Source: Isoetes taiwanensis (taxonomy: Eukaryota > Streptophyta > Lycopodiopsida > Isoetales > Isoetaceae). Taken from it: 64,000 nt of DNA. The notes beneath the pieces are model-generated. The model was not told the origin of the DNA, did no database searches, and worked only from the letters and a program-made list of their open reading frames with translations. Both the position numbers and the translations under genes were made by a program. The stretch is from NCBI GenBank assembly GCA_021234155.1, contig JAJEKV010000046.1, positions 4,132,665 through 4,196,664 of the forward strand, in the 5' to 3' direction. Positions 1-11,184 of this stretch are shown here, piece by piece; the stretch's first letter is position 1, and each line of letters opens with the position of its first letter.

Positions 1-2011
1 AAGCACAAAAAAACACAAAAAATGCCCAGTCACCATCTCCAAGTGACATGGCATGATGACTAGATATACATGTCATCACCTCCATAGCTACTTTGGTCCA
101 CTCATCATTTGCCACCTTCATGTCTCATTCATCATGTTGCCACCTAAGCACCAAATTTCCACATCATCACATCACTCCACATCATCAAATGATGACTAGG
201 CAAGTTTTGACCAAACTCAAAATTGGTCAACCTAATGATCAAATTACCTTGGGAAGTGGACCTACTAGCCTTGTTCACCCTAGTTGACCTATTTTTCCAC
301 CTCTCCACTACGTTTTCACCTATTGCCACCTCATCATCAAAATATCAAGGGGCACTTGAAATCTTGAAATTCCATCCAGGCAAAATGCCTTGTTTGACCA
401 ACACACATCACCATTGACTTTTCAAAATATTATTTTTCCAAAATTTGGCCTTGCCATCTTGAAGCTCCATGAAAATATGCCACGGCACAAAAATCTCAAA
501 AAAGACCCTATATAGACCTTCAAATTTCATTTCTTGGGAACCGTGCCCCATGCCAAAAAATACAAAAAATTTTCCTATTCTACCCCCCATCTATCTACCC
601 TCTCATCCTCTGCCAAGTGGCGTCCCCCCTGGCATGCCAAGTCGAAACACGAGCCGAGCTTGGCGTGGGAGGAGACCACGTAATCAAGAGAGAGGAAAAT
701 AGCTCTCTATTTATACCTTGGCCCATTTCTTGATCTCGGCCTGTGGGATATATCATATTGAACCCTAAAATTTGAATTTGCCAAGAAACCTTCATTCTGT
801 TGAGCCAAACGGAGTAATCATTGCATCTGTTGGCCGGTTTTGTCCCACTTCACCGAAAGAACAACTCAATTAAACCAAAACCGTGGCATTGATTGCGAAT
901 TTGCCAAGATCCGGCCGGAGACAGGGGATTTTAAAGGGAGGTTTGTTCTACTGAAATTTTTCGAGGGCCATAAGCGGATTTGAAGATCAGGAACGTGAAG
1001 TCGTGACGTCTACAGAGCTTGCAGAAGATCCTCCTGCTTCGGAAATCAAAATCTGAGGCATATGTGATGAAATATCCTTGAATCTTTTGAAACTTGAAGT
1101 TTATTTTGATTGAGTTGTTCTTGGATGATCCAGTCGGACATTCTTGAATACCCTGTGTTGTGAGTTTGCTGTTTTGACTTAATGAAAATCGGAATTTGGG
1201 AAAAGAGTGTGTGAAAGTATGATTGAACTCATTTTGCTATGCATTGTCATTTACACTTGAGCATAAAGGAATTGAGCAAAATACAACTAGTGCTTGTTTA
1301 AGTCATTGTTAGAAAAAGAAAAAAAACGAAACGTCCTGCAGATCATATGTCATTTGAGAAAGACTAAAAATAGATCTTTTCTTTGAATCATCTGTTAGTT
1401 TGTAGGCATCTCTAGTATCCAAGCAACCATCAGAGGCATCAGTAGTGAACATTGAGAGCAGAGAAAACAAAAGAAAGGGAATTGACAATTAGAGTGCAAG
1501 GACTGTTACAGGCCCTGCCATTGAAACTCGGGTAATGCATGTTACAGCAAGAATTTAGGCTTTGTTTGAACCAAGTGAGCATATGCACGTGACCTACAGG
1601 AGCATACCTAGGTGTGGGAATTTGTTTCTATCACAGAAGATCATTGCTTAGCATTTGGCAAAATCGAGCTCACTGTCCAGGCCATTGACCAAAAATTGAC
1701 CCAGTCAGGAAGTTGATTTGTGAGAAGTCTGTAAACACTGTGCTTGTAGACTTTGCACAACAGTTTCCTGGAGTTGGTTAGCATACTTTGGTGAAGATTT
1801 CAAGTGCTTTTGAAATAGATGCATGGTTTGGTGAATGTTTAAGTGCTGCTAGTTTCTTTTGCTTTAGGGACTCTAGTGGATTTGGTATTTCCTTGCAAAG
1901 TCAGAGATGTTTTGCAGTGCAGATTGATCACCTCAAGTGATCTGGAGGTCCTGACCATCAAAACACCTTTGTAAGGCCCCAATTGGAGACCACCCAGGAT
2001 AATCTCCAACA
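1..2011 (+). repeat. Left LTR of the Ty3/gypsy element (5' end outside window)
   Basis: The stretch matches 8563-10573 almost throughout and similarity stops exactly at ...CCAACA (2011), a CA terminus as expected for an LTR. A TATA-like CTATATAG lies near 507-519 and another TATTTATA near 708-715. No coding region is expected here; short open frames in it are chance. The two LTRs differ by clustered small substitutions and indels, many at CTG/CAG triplets, on an otherwise near-identical background. Confidence 0.88.
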
Positions 2012-2014
2012 TTT

Positions 2015-2032
2015 TGGAGGTCCTACCGAGAT
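2015..2032 (+). promoter_or_regulatory. Primer-binding site, tRNA-Gln-like
   Basis: Three bases after the LTR terminus comes TGGAGGTCCTACCGAGAT. TGG complements the tRNA CCA end, and the rest complements an acceptor and T stem ending ...ATCTCGGTAGGACCT, which I recall as the 3' end of plant tRNA-Gln. The position and the TGG are seen directly; the tRNA identity is from memory. Confidence 0.7.
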
Positions 2033-2078
2033 TATCCCTCCTGGTAACCAAGAACTCACCTGGAAATAGAGAAAAAAC

Positions 2079-2850
2079 ATGCCTCCAAGTAGGAGAATTG
2101 AGCAAACTGAAGCTCCAGAACCTACTGATCCCATTGGAATGCCCAGTTCAAGCCTTGTGGAACAGTTCTTGAGCAGGTTTGGAAAGCTGTCAGCACCACA
2201 AGAGCTTGCCAATGAGCTTCAAACTTTACGCATTGAAGTGGCGAGAGCATCAACCAATATGTTGAAAGATTCAAGTGCCTACCTTAGAAAGTGTCAAAAG
2301 AGTCATATCCCTACTCCATCTCTCTTCTTTGTAGCTGCTTTTATCAAAGGTCTAGTTCCTAGGCCAAGAATTCACAAGAAAATGCTTAGGATCCAAAACC
2401 AAGAAGGTTTTGATTCTATACACAAAGCCTTTGCCAAAGCTACTTCTATATCTGCAGAACTATCTTTCCTACCTGACACTTGCCACACACATGTCTCGGA
2501 TCCTTTCTATCGATTATGAACAAGAGCCTTTGTGTATCTTTGTGAAGGAAAAAAGAAAAGCCAAGGTTGAGGAAGAAGCTCAACCCAATGAATCAAAAGC
2601 TGAGATGGTCAAGATGGCTGAAACTATAGCAGAGTTGACTAAGCAACTCATGGAGATGAAAAATAGCATAAAAACTTATCCACACCTGTATTCATTGTAC
2701 CAAGAATACTCACCCTAGTGACATTTGTTATTCTGAGGGCTTGCTTGAAGTGTGGAAAGAAAGGTCATTATGGAAAGGTTTGCCAATTGTGCAAGTTACG
2801 CAAAGAGATTGGCCATTATGAGGATAGATGCTTGGTGAAGGAGTATTTGG
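2079..2850 (+). pseudogene. gag relic with CCHC zinc knuckle
   Basis: The frame from ATG 2079 (MPPSRRIEQTEAPEP...) runs to 2519 and contains a stretch resembling the capsid domain (FIKGLVPRPR). A frameshift then moves coding to a second frame (2410-2718) rich in Lys/Glu. At 2742-2783 the DNA encodes CLKCGKKGHYGKVC, a standard CX2CX4HX4C knuckle. A second knuckle follows to 2831, but its second Cys is Arg (C-x2-R-x4-H-x4-C). The protein would bind RNA and assemble particles. It is shorter than usual gag (about 250 residues recognisable) and has at least two frame breaks. Confidence 0.65.
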
Positions 2851-3077
2851 AGAAACAAGAACAAGGGAAAAATTTGAAACTAGTGCATCCGTAAGATTCT
2901 TGGAAGAAGAAGCATTCTAGGAAGCGATCATGGCAAGTACAAACTAGAGCTATGGTGAGAACAAGAAGGATGCAAACTCGGTCGGTGCAAAAGAGAAAGA
3001 AATTCAAAAAGAAGATCAAGCTTATCGGGGTAATAGCTCACGCTCCTCTTTGAAAGATTCGGAGAAAAGATAAAGAT

Positions 3078-3766
3078 TTGGATGACTTTGAACATATTCT
3101 TAAGAATTCTAAGGTGACTTTGGATTTATTAACTCTGTTGAGGATTGCTCCTAGCTATAGGCAGAAAGTAATCAACTCTAGTAATGTAGAAACAGTTTCT
3201 TTTGCTTCTGAAATTGTACTAACTCAGGAAGAGGAAGACCCTGGTGCCTTTACATGTTCAGCAAAAATTGGTACTCATCAACTTCCTAGAGTTTTGTTAG
3301 ATGGTGGTTCTTCTTTGAATGTGATGCCTCAGCATATAATGCAAAAATGTGGTTTGAAGATCACAAAACCTTCACCAATGGTGTTAAGATCATTTTCTAA
3401 TGCTAAAATCATGCCTTTAGGTGTTGTTCTGTGTGCCGATTGGGCCCAGAAGGGATTGTGGTTCAAGCCAGTTTTTTTGTAGTTGCTTTTGAGTTTGGCA
3501 ACAGCACTACTGACATCTATGACTTGTTACTTGGCAGAAGATGGATGTCTACAGTTGATGCCAGACCTGTATGGTCAAAAGGAGAGTGTACCATATCTGA
3601 TGGAGTTAAAAAGACAACTCTCTACAACAAGTCAGGGAGTACTAATATCTGTAGTTTTTTTTGGAAGAAGAAATGCTTTCGAACAAAGCACCATGGGGGA
3701 TTCTATAAACTACCTTTAGCTATGGATCTTCTAGATGGTAGGTACCCTCTTACTCCCCCTTGTTGA
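3078..3766 (+). pseudogene. Retroviral-type aspartic protease domain
   Basis: The frame 3078-3482 contains LPRVLLDGGSSLNVMP, the active-site loop. DGGSSLN in place of D(S/T)GA is common in plant Tat- and Athila-like Ty3 elements. A frameshift near 3450-3480 carries the domain on into 3431-3766, with FVVAFEFGN and YDLLLGRRWM; the latter matches the second conserved protease strand and the flap-to-C-terminal region (DILLGRPW in relatives). It would cleave the Gag-Pol polyprotein. It precedes the archaeal-type RNase H, not RT as in most elements. Confidence 0.75.
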
Positions 3767-3879
3767 GTTTATTGGCTAGTCCATTGGGTTGCTTAACTAA
3801 GAGAGATCTTGTGTTCAGTCTCTGGAATTGAATCATATGTCCTCATGGAGACTGGCCAATGTGGCATGGCCCAGTAAAA

Positions 3880-4310
3880 ATACTATCTATCTATCTATCT
3901 TCACAACTTCCGGTAGATCACAAAATTGGTGTCATCGGTTTGATGGTGGAATATCTGTTAAGCTAGGAGTGGCATCTTCTTCTGCTATAATCAAAGATTG
4001 TGCTAACAGATTGCTTTCAAAAGTTGGCAGGATACATGTTGGCATAACCTCCAACATGGCGGAGTACAGAGCCCTTTTGGCTGGCTTGCAAGAGGCTATT
4101 TCATTAAAACTAACAGAAGTAACCATTTATGGTGACTCCCAATTGATATGCAGGCAGGTCAATGGTGAGTATCAAGCCAAGAACCAAGAAATGCACGATT
4201 CTTTGAAAAGAAGAAGCCTTGAGCTGGTTGAACAAATTTAACAAATGGAGTTTGAATTACATACCAAGGGATGAAAATTGTGAAGTAGATGCCCTATGCA
4301 GAAGTGTGTT
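3880..4310 (+). pseudogene. Archaeal-type RNase H domain (aRNH) located before RT
   Basis: Across frames 3828-4241 and 4219-4310 the DNA encodes the RNase H signature: Asp in RFDGG, Glu in SNMAEYRALLAGLQEA, Asp in IYGDSQLICRQVNGEY, then IPRDENCEVDALCRS with the final Asp. This is the second, archaeal/plant-like RNase H known from Tat elements, thought to take over removal of the RNA template. All four acidic positions are visible. One frameshift lies near 4220-4241. In the Tat elements I know, this domain sits between the Ty3-type RNase H and integrase; here it lies between protease and RT. A (TATC)n run of about 18 bases at 3882-3899 is at its 5' edge. Confidence 0.82.
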
Positions 4311-4419
4311 GCTGGATGAACATGAAGAGATTGCACAACTACATCCCATTCTGGTAATAGATGCTCAGCAAGAGAAAGAGGTAAAGGAACTGACTATTAC
4401 CAAGAATGATGAGATTAGA

Positions 4420-5350
4420 ACTCTGTTTCTAGGAGACATGTTTAAAACTCAGGAAGAAGCATCATTACAAGAATTTTTTGAAGAATGGAAAGATGTATTT
4501 GCATGGGATTACACAGAGTTGGTAGGTGTAAAAACTGAGATATGTGAATTTGAAATAAAGATGAAAGAAGGAACTAAACCTGTCATGCAAAAACTGAGAA
4601 AGATAAATAGATCCTTGCTAACTTTGATCAGAGAAGAATTATTAAAGATGAAAGAAGCTGAAGTTATCACTGAGATAACAAACCCTGAATGGCTGTCATG
4701 CATAGTACCTGTTGAAAAAAAGAACAAAACCATACGCATATGCATAGATTATAGAGACCTTAATAAGGCTACCATAAAAGACTGTTATCCACTTCCCTTT
4801 CTAGAAGAGGTGCTTCATGCAACTGCTGGTAAAGAGATTTATTCATTTCTAGATGGATTTTCAGGTTTTAATCAGATTAAAATCAAGGAAGCAGACCAAG
4901 CTAAGACCTCCTTCATAACCCCTTGGGGAACCTTTGCCATGCAAAAAATGCCCTTTGGATTGATGAATGCATCTGCTACATTCCAAAGGGCTATGGATAA
5001 AATCTTTCAAAGCATGCCTCTTGATAAATTTAGGGTGTTTCTTGATGACCTTTGCCTAGGAACACTGATAGAGCAACACATGAAACTTCTCATTTGTGAT
5101 TATGAGTCTGCAAGGCAGAGGGGAAAGTGGTGTATGTTTAAATCCAAAGAAGTGTATTTTTCTATGTTCAAAAGGTGAACTATTAGGACATGAAGTATCT
5201 GCTCAAGGAATCAAAGTCTCAGAGGGTAAGATGGAAGCACTCAAGAAAGTAGTGCCACCTAAGACTCTGAGGCAAGTGAAGAGCTTTATGGGACTTACTA
5301 GTTTTTTAAGAATCTATGTGCCTAATTTCTCACATATTATGGGTCCTATA
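4420..5350 (+). pseudogene. Reverse transcriptase domain of the Ty3/gypsy element
   Basis: Recognisable RT blocks occur in order: VIEKKNK-type strand with [34 protein letters not shown] (first catalytic Asp), FGLMNASATFQRAMD, and FRVFLDDL with the paired catalytic Asp at about 5044-5049 (FLDD in place of Y/F-V/L-DD). A frameshift near 5110-5178 moves coding to the 5096-6667 frame, which continues GELLGHEVSAQGI, MGLTSFLRIYVPNFS and WTPECQAAFE, the RT thumb/connection. It copies the element RNA into cDNA. The catalytic residues survive, but the frame is broken. Confidence 0.9.
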
Positions 5351-5399
5351 GCAAATCTGACAAGAGTAGGCAAGTACAGCAAACATGAGAGCAAACATA

Positions 5400-5870
5400 T
5401 GGAAGTAAATTGGACACCAGAGTGCCAGGCTGCTTTTGAGTTGCTCATCACTCGAATTTCTCAATCAGAAGCTTTAAAACCACCTGATCATAATCTTCCT
5501 TTTAAAGTTTATATAAGTATCACTAACAAGGCTGTTGGCATTACTCTACTACAGGATCATGGCATAATAGCCTTTACAAGCAAGATATGGTCAGACACAG
5601 AAATGAGATATGCTAGATTGGAAAAAAGTGCTGCAGGAATAATGTGGTTCCTACAAAGACTTGGACATATTGTCCAACACAATGAGGTAAAGGTGCTCAT
5701 GCACCAAAATCCCCTTCCATTATTATTTCAGAAAAGTCAAAGCAAAGCCAAGTTATGCAGGTGGGCCTGCAAAATTCAAGATTATAATCTTAGTGTCAAA
5801 ACAGTCAAAACCATTAAGAGCCCTAGTGATTATCTTACAGAGAGAGCTTTTGAATTTGAGGATTTTGAAG
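5400..5870 (+). pseudogene. Ty3-type RNase H domain, degenerate
   Basis: Directly after RT, in the same frame, the expected F.L.TDASD.A.GAVL.Q block reads FKVYISITNKAVGITLLQ: fold residues remain but the catalytic Asp and its neighbour are gone. The Glu block survives as YARLEKSAAGIMW. Family knowledge: in Tat elements the original RNase H degenerates after gain of the archaeal-type copy, and this sequence fits that. The frame is open here, so the loss is unlikely to be a simple frameshift artefact. Confidence 0.75.
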
Positions 5871-6059
5871 GATTGCAGGATATGGAAATACCTCAGGAGA
5901 CTGGAGACTCTACCAACCTTGTTTTGTCTAGCAAGATGAATGAGGATTGGCAATTTGACCTTATTGAATTTCTGCAGAATGGAGAGCTGCCTAAAAACAT
6001 GGATACTAAGCAAACCAGAAGATTTAGAGCTAAAGCTAAAACATTCAAGATGGTAGGAG

Positions 6060-7245
6060 ATGTGTTGTGCAAGATTGATCATAATGGGGTGCTTTTAAGA
6101 TGTGTCAACAGATCTGAAGCTGAGCTGATTGTGGAGGCATGTCATGAAGGCATTTGTGGTGGGCATTTTGCAGCTGAAACCACTGCAAAGAAGATCATCA
6201 GATCAGGCTACTTCTGGCCAAGTTTGTTCAAAGATTGTTATGAGACAATCAAAAGATGCCATAAATGTCAAATTCATGGTAGAAGAACCCTTCAACCTGC
6301 TTTGCTCTCACCGGGTATTGTATCTCCTGGTCCTTTTCAAATTTGGGGATTGGATTTTATAGGGCCTATATTTCCTGAATCTCAAGGTCGGCATGAATAC
6401 ATCCTAGTTGCTACAGATTATTTTACTAAATGGGTGGAAGCAACTCCTCTTAGACAGGCAAATGCTCTGACAACTGCTAGATTCTTACATGAGCACATAT
6501 GCACTAGGTTTGGCATTCCTTTCAAAATTGTATCTGATAGGGGAACACAGTTCATAAATGATGTCATTAGTAATTTAATCAAAAGCATTAAAGGTCAAAC
6601 ATGTGAAAAGTTCTGCCTATTATCCTCAAGGCAATGGGCAAGCCGAAGTCAACAAATAAAGTATTGAAGAGCATTCTAAAAAAAAAAGCTTGAAGTTCAT
6701 AAAAAAGATTGGCATATTAAATCGCATGATGCATTGTGGGCATATAGGACCCTTTGTGAAAAATGCTACTAACCATACACCTTTTAGCCTTGTCTATGGT
6801 GTTGAAGCTGGGTACCAGTTGAGCTAGAGTTGCCATCACCAAAGTTGGCAATGAAGATCCGAGATGCGCCTAGAGGATGCTTACAAAGACAGTATGAGAA
6901 GTTGCCGATGCTTGAAGAAGAGAGGCTGGAAGCCTGAGAATGTGAACCCGAGGAAAAAAGCTAAGGATGTAGCAAAGATTCAAAGCCGCACACAAGTTAC
7001 AAGGAAGTTTCAAAGTAGATGAATTGGTGCTCAAGTGGAATAAAGCAAAGGAAGATTCAGCAGTAAATTTGATGGCCTATGGGAAGGTCCTTTCAAGATC
7101 CATGCAATTGCGGTACAAGTTCTTATCTTTTTTGCAAGAAATTGGTACAGGGAGATTGCTAGCTAATCCTATAAACACATTGCATTTGAAAAGGTATTGG
7201 GAGCAAAGATATCCGCTTCGATCTTATTTGAGGAACATGTTGTAG
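6060..7245 (+). pseudogene. Integrase of the Ty3/gypsy element
   Basis: The zinc domain is HEGICGGH (HX6H) followed by CHKC (CX2C) near 6130-6270. The core has Asp in WGLDFIGP and Asp in VSDRGTQF. Around 6600 the frame shifts by one; the third catalytic residue then lies in the new frame within YYPQGNGQAEVNK (about 6617-6656). Beyond that, several more breaks occur, with ALWAYRT, NHTPFSLVYG and, at 7180-7202, NTLHLKRYW marking the C-terminal region. It would insert the cDNA. No chromodomain is visible. It is well over 300 residues if frames are joined, but this copy would not be made as one protein. Confidence 0.82.
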
Positions 7246-8562
7246 TGCTTTTAGTTAGAAGTATATGATAATTCGAGCAATAGTTGTCGAGTCTTTGTTA
7301 GTATTTTAAGTTGAAAATGATAAAAGACATAAAAGGAAAAAAAGAAAAGAAAATCAAACAAAACATAGAGTTCTAAGTAAAGTAGGTTTTATTATTAAGC
7401 GGTTTACACTTTCGTGAGAGAAGGTGGTTGCTGATTGAAGGCCGATTTCAAATAAAATTCGCCAGCCGAAAGCAAGAATTTATCTTGTTGATGCTAACAT
7501 TTTGCACCACTTGCCGGATCCATCGACCGATCAAACTCATCGGGGATATGACTTAGCCTCGCATACACATGAGACTTGTGTTCTTTTTCAAGTGCGATTC
7601 CCATCAAGCAGCTATGCATCCATGGAGAAAAGCATTGCGTAAGATACTAACAATCTTTTAAGTGTCATTCCGGTTCATTTGTTTTCCTTCCACGCCCATC
7701 TGATCACTTTAGCCGGAACATATGACCATTGCTTCCAAATCTTGTCAAGTCAAGCTACCAAAAGTTGCCTCCCATAGTCACTCACCTAAAGGCAACTCGT
7801 AAAACACAAGTGCAAAACAGTAACAAGAAGAACATTGCCGCTGATCATGTCAATTATTCCAACAGTTTTTGAAGACCACTGTCGTCACCAGATATTCATA
7901 TTCATACTCAAGTTTTCTAACTGAATATCACAGGCTGAGGGGACCAGCCACATCCTTTCCTTTGTTTAGCATCATGTTGCCTGGCTATAGCAGGCAACAT
8001 ATACAAGGCTCTTGAGCAATATCACAGGCAAGGATTTGAAGACCAAGAGTACTGAGACCAAAAAACTTGAAGACCAAAGATGCTGATGAAGAACCCAAAG
8101 GATGACTTTAAGTCAAGACACAAATTCACAACTCAAAGGATTGAATGCATTCTCTAGCTCTGAAGGCACTTGTGAGGTTTGGAGGACCCCTGTGAAGATG
8201 GCAAGCTATGATATGGTATTTATCTTTCTCATGTTGTGATGATTCTCTATTTGCCCTTTGTTCCATCATACCATCATCCCTTATCCTATTTTTCCTATTT
8301 ACCCTTTGTTCCATCATACCATCATCCCTTATCCTATTTTTCCACCTTCATTGCCTTTTCACATCCTATACCATCATGTATTTCATATGCAACCATTTGT
8401 CTCATAGTTGACCTACCATTACCTAGGGCACATTTTCCAAGGAAGTTGTAAAACCTAAAAGTTGCCTAGCATCAAGCTCTATATCATCATTTTCATCTCA
8501 TGCCTGGCCATTCCATTATCACACACTTCATACCAAGTAGCTAAAGCAAAAACATATGTGCT
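7246..8562 (+). other. Non-coding 3' part of the Ty3/gypsy element, including the unresolved start of the right LTR
   Basis: No convincing coding sequence lies between the end of integrase and the part of the right LTR that can be aligned to the window. The right LTR must begin in this interval, since the left LTR is cut by the window start. Purine-rich candidates for the polypurine tract are near 7331-7354 and 7934-7944, but neither is decisive. Confidence 0.5.
8248..8345 (+). repeat. Two-copy 48-bp tandem repeat
   Basis: CCCTTTGTTCCATCATACCA begins at 8254 and again at 8302, and the two 48-bp units are nearly identical through TCCTATTTTTCC. It lies just upstream of, or within, the right LTR. 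Confidence 0.85.
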
Positions 8563-10573
8563 AAGCACAAAAAACACAAAAACACAAAAAATGCCGGTCA
8601 CCATCTCCAAGTGACATGGCATGATGACTAGATATACATGTCATCACCTCCATAGCTACTTTGGTCCACTCATCATTTGCCACCTTCATGTCTCATTCAT
8701 CATGTTGCCACCTAAGCACCAAATTTCCACATCATCACATCCTCCACATCATCAAATGATGACTAGGCAAGTTTTGACCAAACTCAAAATTGGTCAACCT
8801 AATGATCAAATTACCTTGGGAAGTGGACCTACTAGCCTTGTTCACCTAGTTGACCTATTTTTCCACCTCTCCACTACGTTTTCACCTATTGCCACCTCAT
8901 CATCAAAATATCAAGGGCACTTGAAATCTTGAAATTCCATCCAGGCAAAATGCCTTGTTTGACCAACACACATCACCATTGACTTTTCAAAATATTATTT
9001 TTCCAAAATTTGGCCTTGCCATCTTGAAGCTCCCATGAAAATATGCCACCGCACAAAAATCTCAAAAAGACCCTATATAGACCTTCAAATTTCATTTCTT
9101 GGGAACCGTGCCCCATGCCAAAAAAATACAAAATTTTCCTATTCTACCCCCCCCATCTATCTACCCTCTCATCCTCCGCCAAGTGGCGTCCCCTCGGCAT
9201 GCCAAGTCAAACACGAGCCGAGCTTGGCGTGGGAGGAGACCACGTAATCAAGAGAGAGGAAAATAGCTCTCTATTTATACCTTGGCCCATTTCTTGATCT
9301 CTACCGTGGGATATATCATATTGAACCCTAAAATTTGAATTTGCCAAGAAACCTTCATTCCGTGGAGCCAAACGGAGTAATCATTGCATCGCATTTGGCG
9401 GTTTTGTCCCACTTCACCAAAAACAGCTCAATTAAACCAAAACCGTGGCATTGATTGCGAATTTGCCAAGATCCGGCCGGGGACTGGGGATTTTAAAGGG
9501 AGGTTTGTTCTACTGAAATTTTTCGAGGGCCATAAGCGGATTTGAAGATCGTGAACGTGAAGTCGCGGACGCCTACGAGAGCTTGCGTAAGATCCTCCCC
9601 GCTTCGAAATCAAAATCTGAGGCATATGTGATGAAATATCCTTGAATCTTTTGAAACTTGAAGTTTATTTTGATTGAGTTGTTCTTGGATGATCCAGTCG
9701 GACATTCTTGAATACCCTGTGTTGTGAATTTGCTGTTTTGACTTAATGAAAATTGGAATTTGGGAAAAGAGTGTGTGAAAGTATGATTGAACTCATTTTG
9801 CTATTCATTGTCATTTACACTTGAGCATAAAGGAATTGAGCAAAATACAACTAGTGCTTGTTTAAGTCATTGTTAGAAAAAGAAAAAAAACGAAACGTCC
9901 TGCAGATCATATGTCCTTTGAGAAAGACTAAAAATAGATCTTTTCTTTGAATCATCTGTTAGTTTGTAGGCATCTCTAGTATCCAAGCAACCATCAGAGG
10001 CATCAGTAGTGAACATTGAGAGCAGAGAAAACAAAAGAAAGGGAATTGACAATTAGAGTGCAAGGATCAAGCAGGTGCCCCGCCATTGAAACTCGGGCAA
10101 TGCATGTTACAGCAAGAATTTAGGCTTTGTTTGAACCAAGTGAGCATATGCACGTGACCTACAGGAGCATACCTAGGTGTGGGAATTTGTTTCTACCACA
10201 GAAGATCATTGCTTAGCATTTGGCAAAATCGAGCTCACCTTGTCGTGCCATTGACCAAAAATTGACCCCCAGAAGTTGATTTGTGAGAAGTGCAAACACC
10301 GTGGCTTGTAGACTTTGCAACAGTTTCCTCGAGTTGGCTAGCATACTTTGGTAAAGATTTCAAGTGCTTTTGAAATAGATGCATGGTTTGGTGAATGTTT
10401 AAGTGTTTGCTAGTTTCTTTTTGCTTTAGGGACTCTAGTGGATTTGGTATTTCCTTGCAAAGTCGAGATGTTTTTGTAAAGTGCATTGATCACCTCAAGT
10501 GATCTGGAGGTCCTGACCATCAAAACACCTTTGTAAGGCCCCAGTTGGAGACCACCCAGGATAATCTCCAACA
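8563..10573 (+). repeat. Right LTR of the Ty3/gypsy element
   Basis: The stretch matches 1-2011 from AAGCACAAAA to the terminal ...CTCCAACA at 10573, after which similarity ends. Its true 5' start is before 8563, because the left copy is cut by the window. Differences from the left copy are bunched (for example near 9390, 9600, 10065-10080 and 10280-10310), and many replace CTG or CAG with shorter or CG-containing strings. Confidence 0.88.
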
Positions 10574-10640
10574 CTAGGATATGCCAAAAACCCACATAAA
10601 CAAGGGTTTGCCCCCCTAGGGGCAACCCAAAAAGAAGGCC
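10574..10640 (+). repeat. Short dispersed repeat (copy 1)
   Basis: ATATGCCA-A-AACCCACATAA followed by AGGGTTTGCCCCC and GGGCAACCCAAAAA occurs here and again at 22784-22850. It starts immediately outside the right LTR terminus. It may be the edge of another mobile element; I do not recognise the family. Confidence 0.6.
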
Positions 10641-10646
10641 TTTTTT

Positions 10647-11175
10647 TACGCACTAGCATAACCAACACATCAAAAAGGCAAATCCTTCAAGGAAATTGTT
10701 ATCCAATGGGCCCCAACCTTTCCAGGCTTTATCCCATACCCCACATACCATATCAATTCCTCTCCTTCCTTGAGATGCTTGCCCTCAAGCATGTGGAACA
10801 CACCGATGTTGCCACGAGGAATTGAACCTTGGCTCTGATTATATACTAGCACCTCTAGTGATAACCAACGCACCAAAAGGGTGAATCCTTCATGGAAATC
10901 ATTATCCAATGGGCCCCAACCTTTCCAGGCTTTATCCCATACCCATAGACCATATAAACTCCTCCCCTTCCTCGAGATGCTTGCCCTCAAGCATATGGAA
11001 CACACCAATGTTGCCACGAGGAATTGAACCTTGGCTCTGATACCAATTTGTTATGCACTAGCACCTCTAGTAATAACCAACATACCAAAAAGGCGAATCC
11101 TTCAAGGAAATCATTATCCAATGGACCCAACCTTTCCAGGCTTTGTCCCAAACCCCACATACCATATCAATTACT
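10647..11175 (-). repeat. About 2.5 tandem copies of a 203-212-bp unit containing a Met-type primer-site motif
   Basis: TTATCCAATGGGCCCCAACC-type cores start at 10699, 10902 and 11114. Between them each unit carries GTTGCCACGAGGAATTGAACC and a terminal GGCTCTGATACCAATTTG (fully at 11034-11051). On the minus strand this reads TTGGTATCAGAGCC, the standard initiator-Met primer-binding motif of plant LTR elements. The array therefore looks like amplified LTR-end/leader sequence of a minus-strand element. Confidence 0.75.
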
Positions 11176-11184
11176 CCTTATGTA

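Larger units (their letters stand above)
1..10573 (+). mobile_element. Ty3/gypsy LTR retrotransposon with two RNase H domains (Tat-like), frame-broken
   Basis: Two direct repeats of at least 2 kb (1-2011 and 8563-10573) flank an internal region that carries, in order, gag with zinc knuckle, aspartic protease, an archaeal-type RNase H, reverse transcriptase, a degenerate Ty3-type RNase H and integrase. A primer-binding site follows the left LTR directly. The extra RNase H and the DGGSS protease motif place it near the plant Tat/Ogre group (family knowledge). The left end lies before the window, so the left target-site duplication cannot be seen. Gag, protease, RNase H, RT and integrase change frame several times, so this copy is not expected to be autonomous, although some frameshifts may be sequencing error. 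Confidence 0.9.

Noticed and set aside
8254-8345. CRISPR-like repeat
   Set aside because: There are only two directly adjoining 48-bp units with no spacers, in a plant retrotransposon.
10670-11017. 115-codon minus-strand frame with two similar halves
   Set aside because: It is read straight through the tandem 203-212-bp repeat; no domain, and the halves mirror the DNA repeat.
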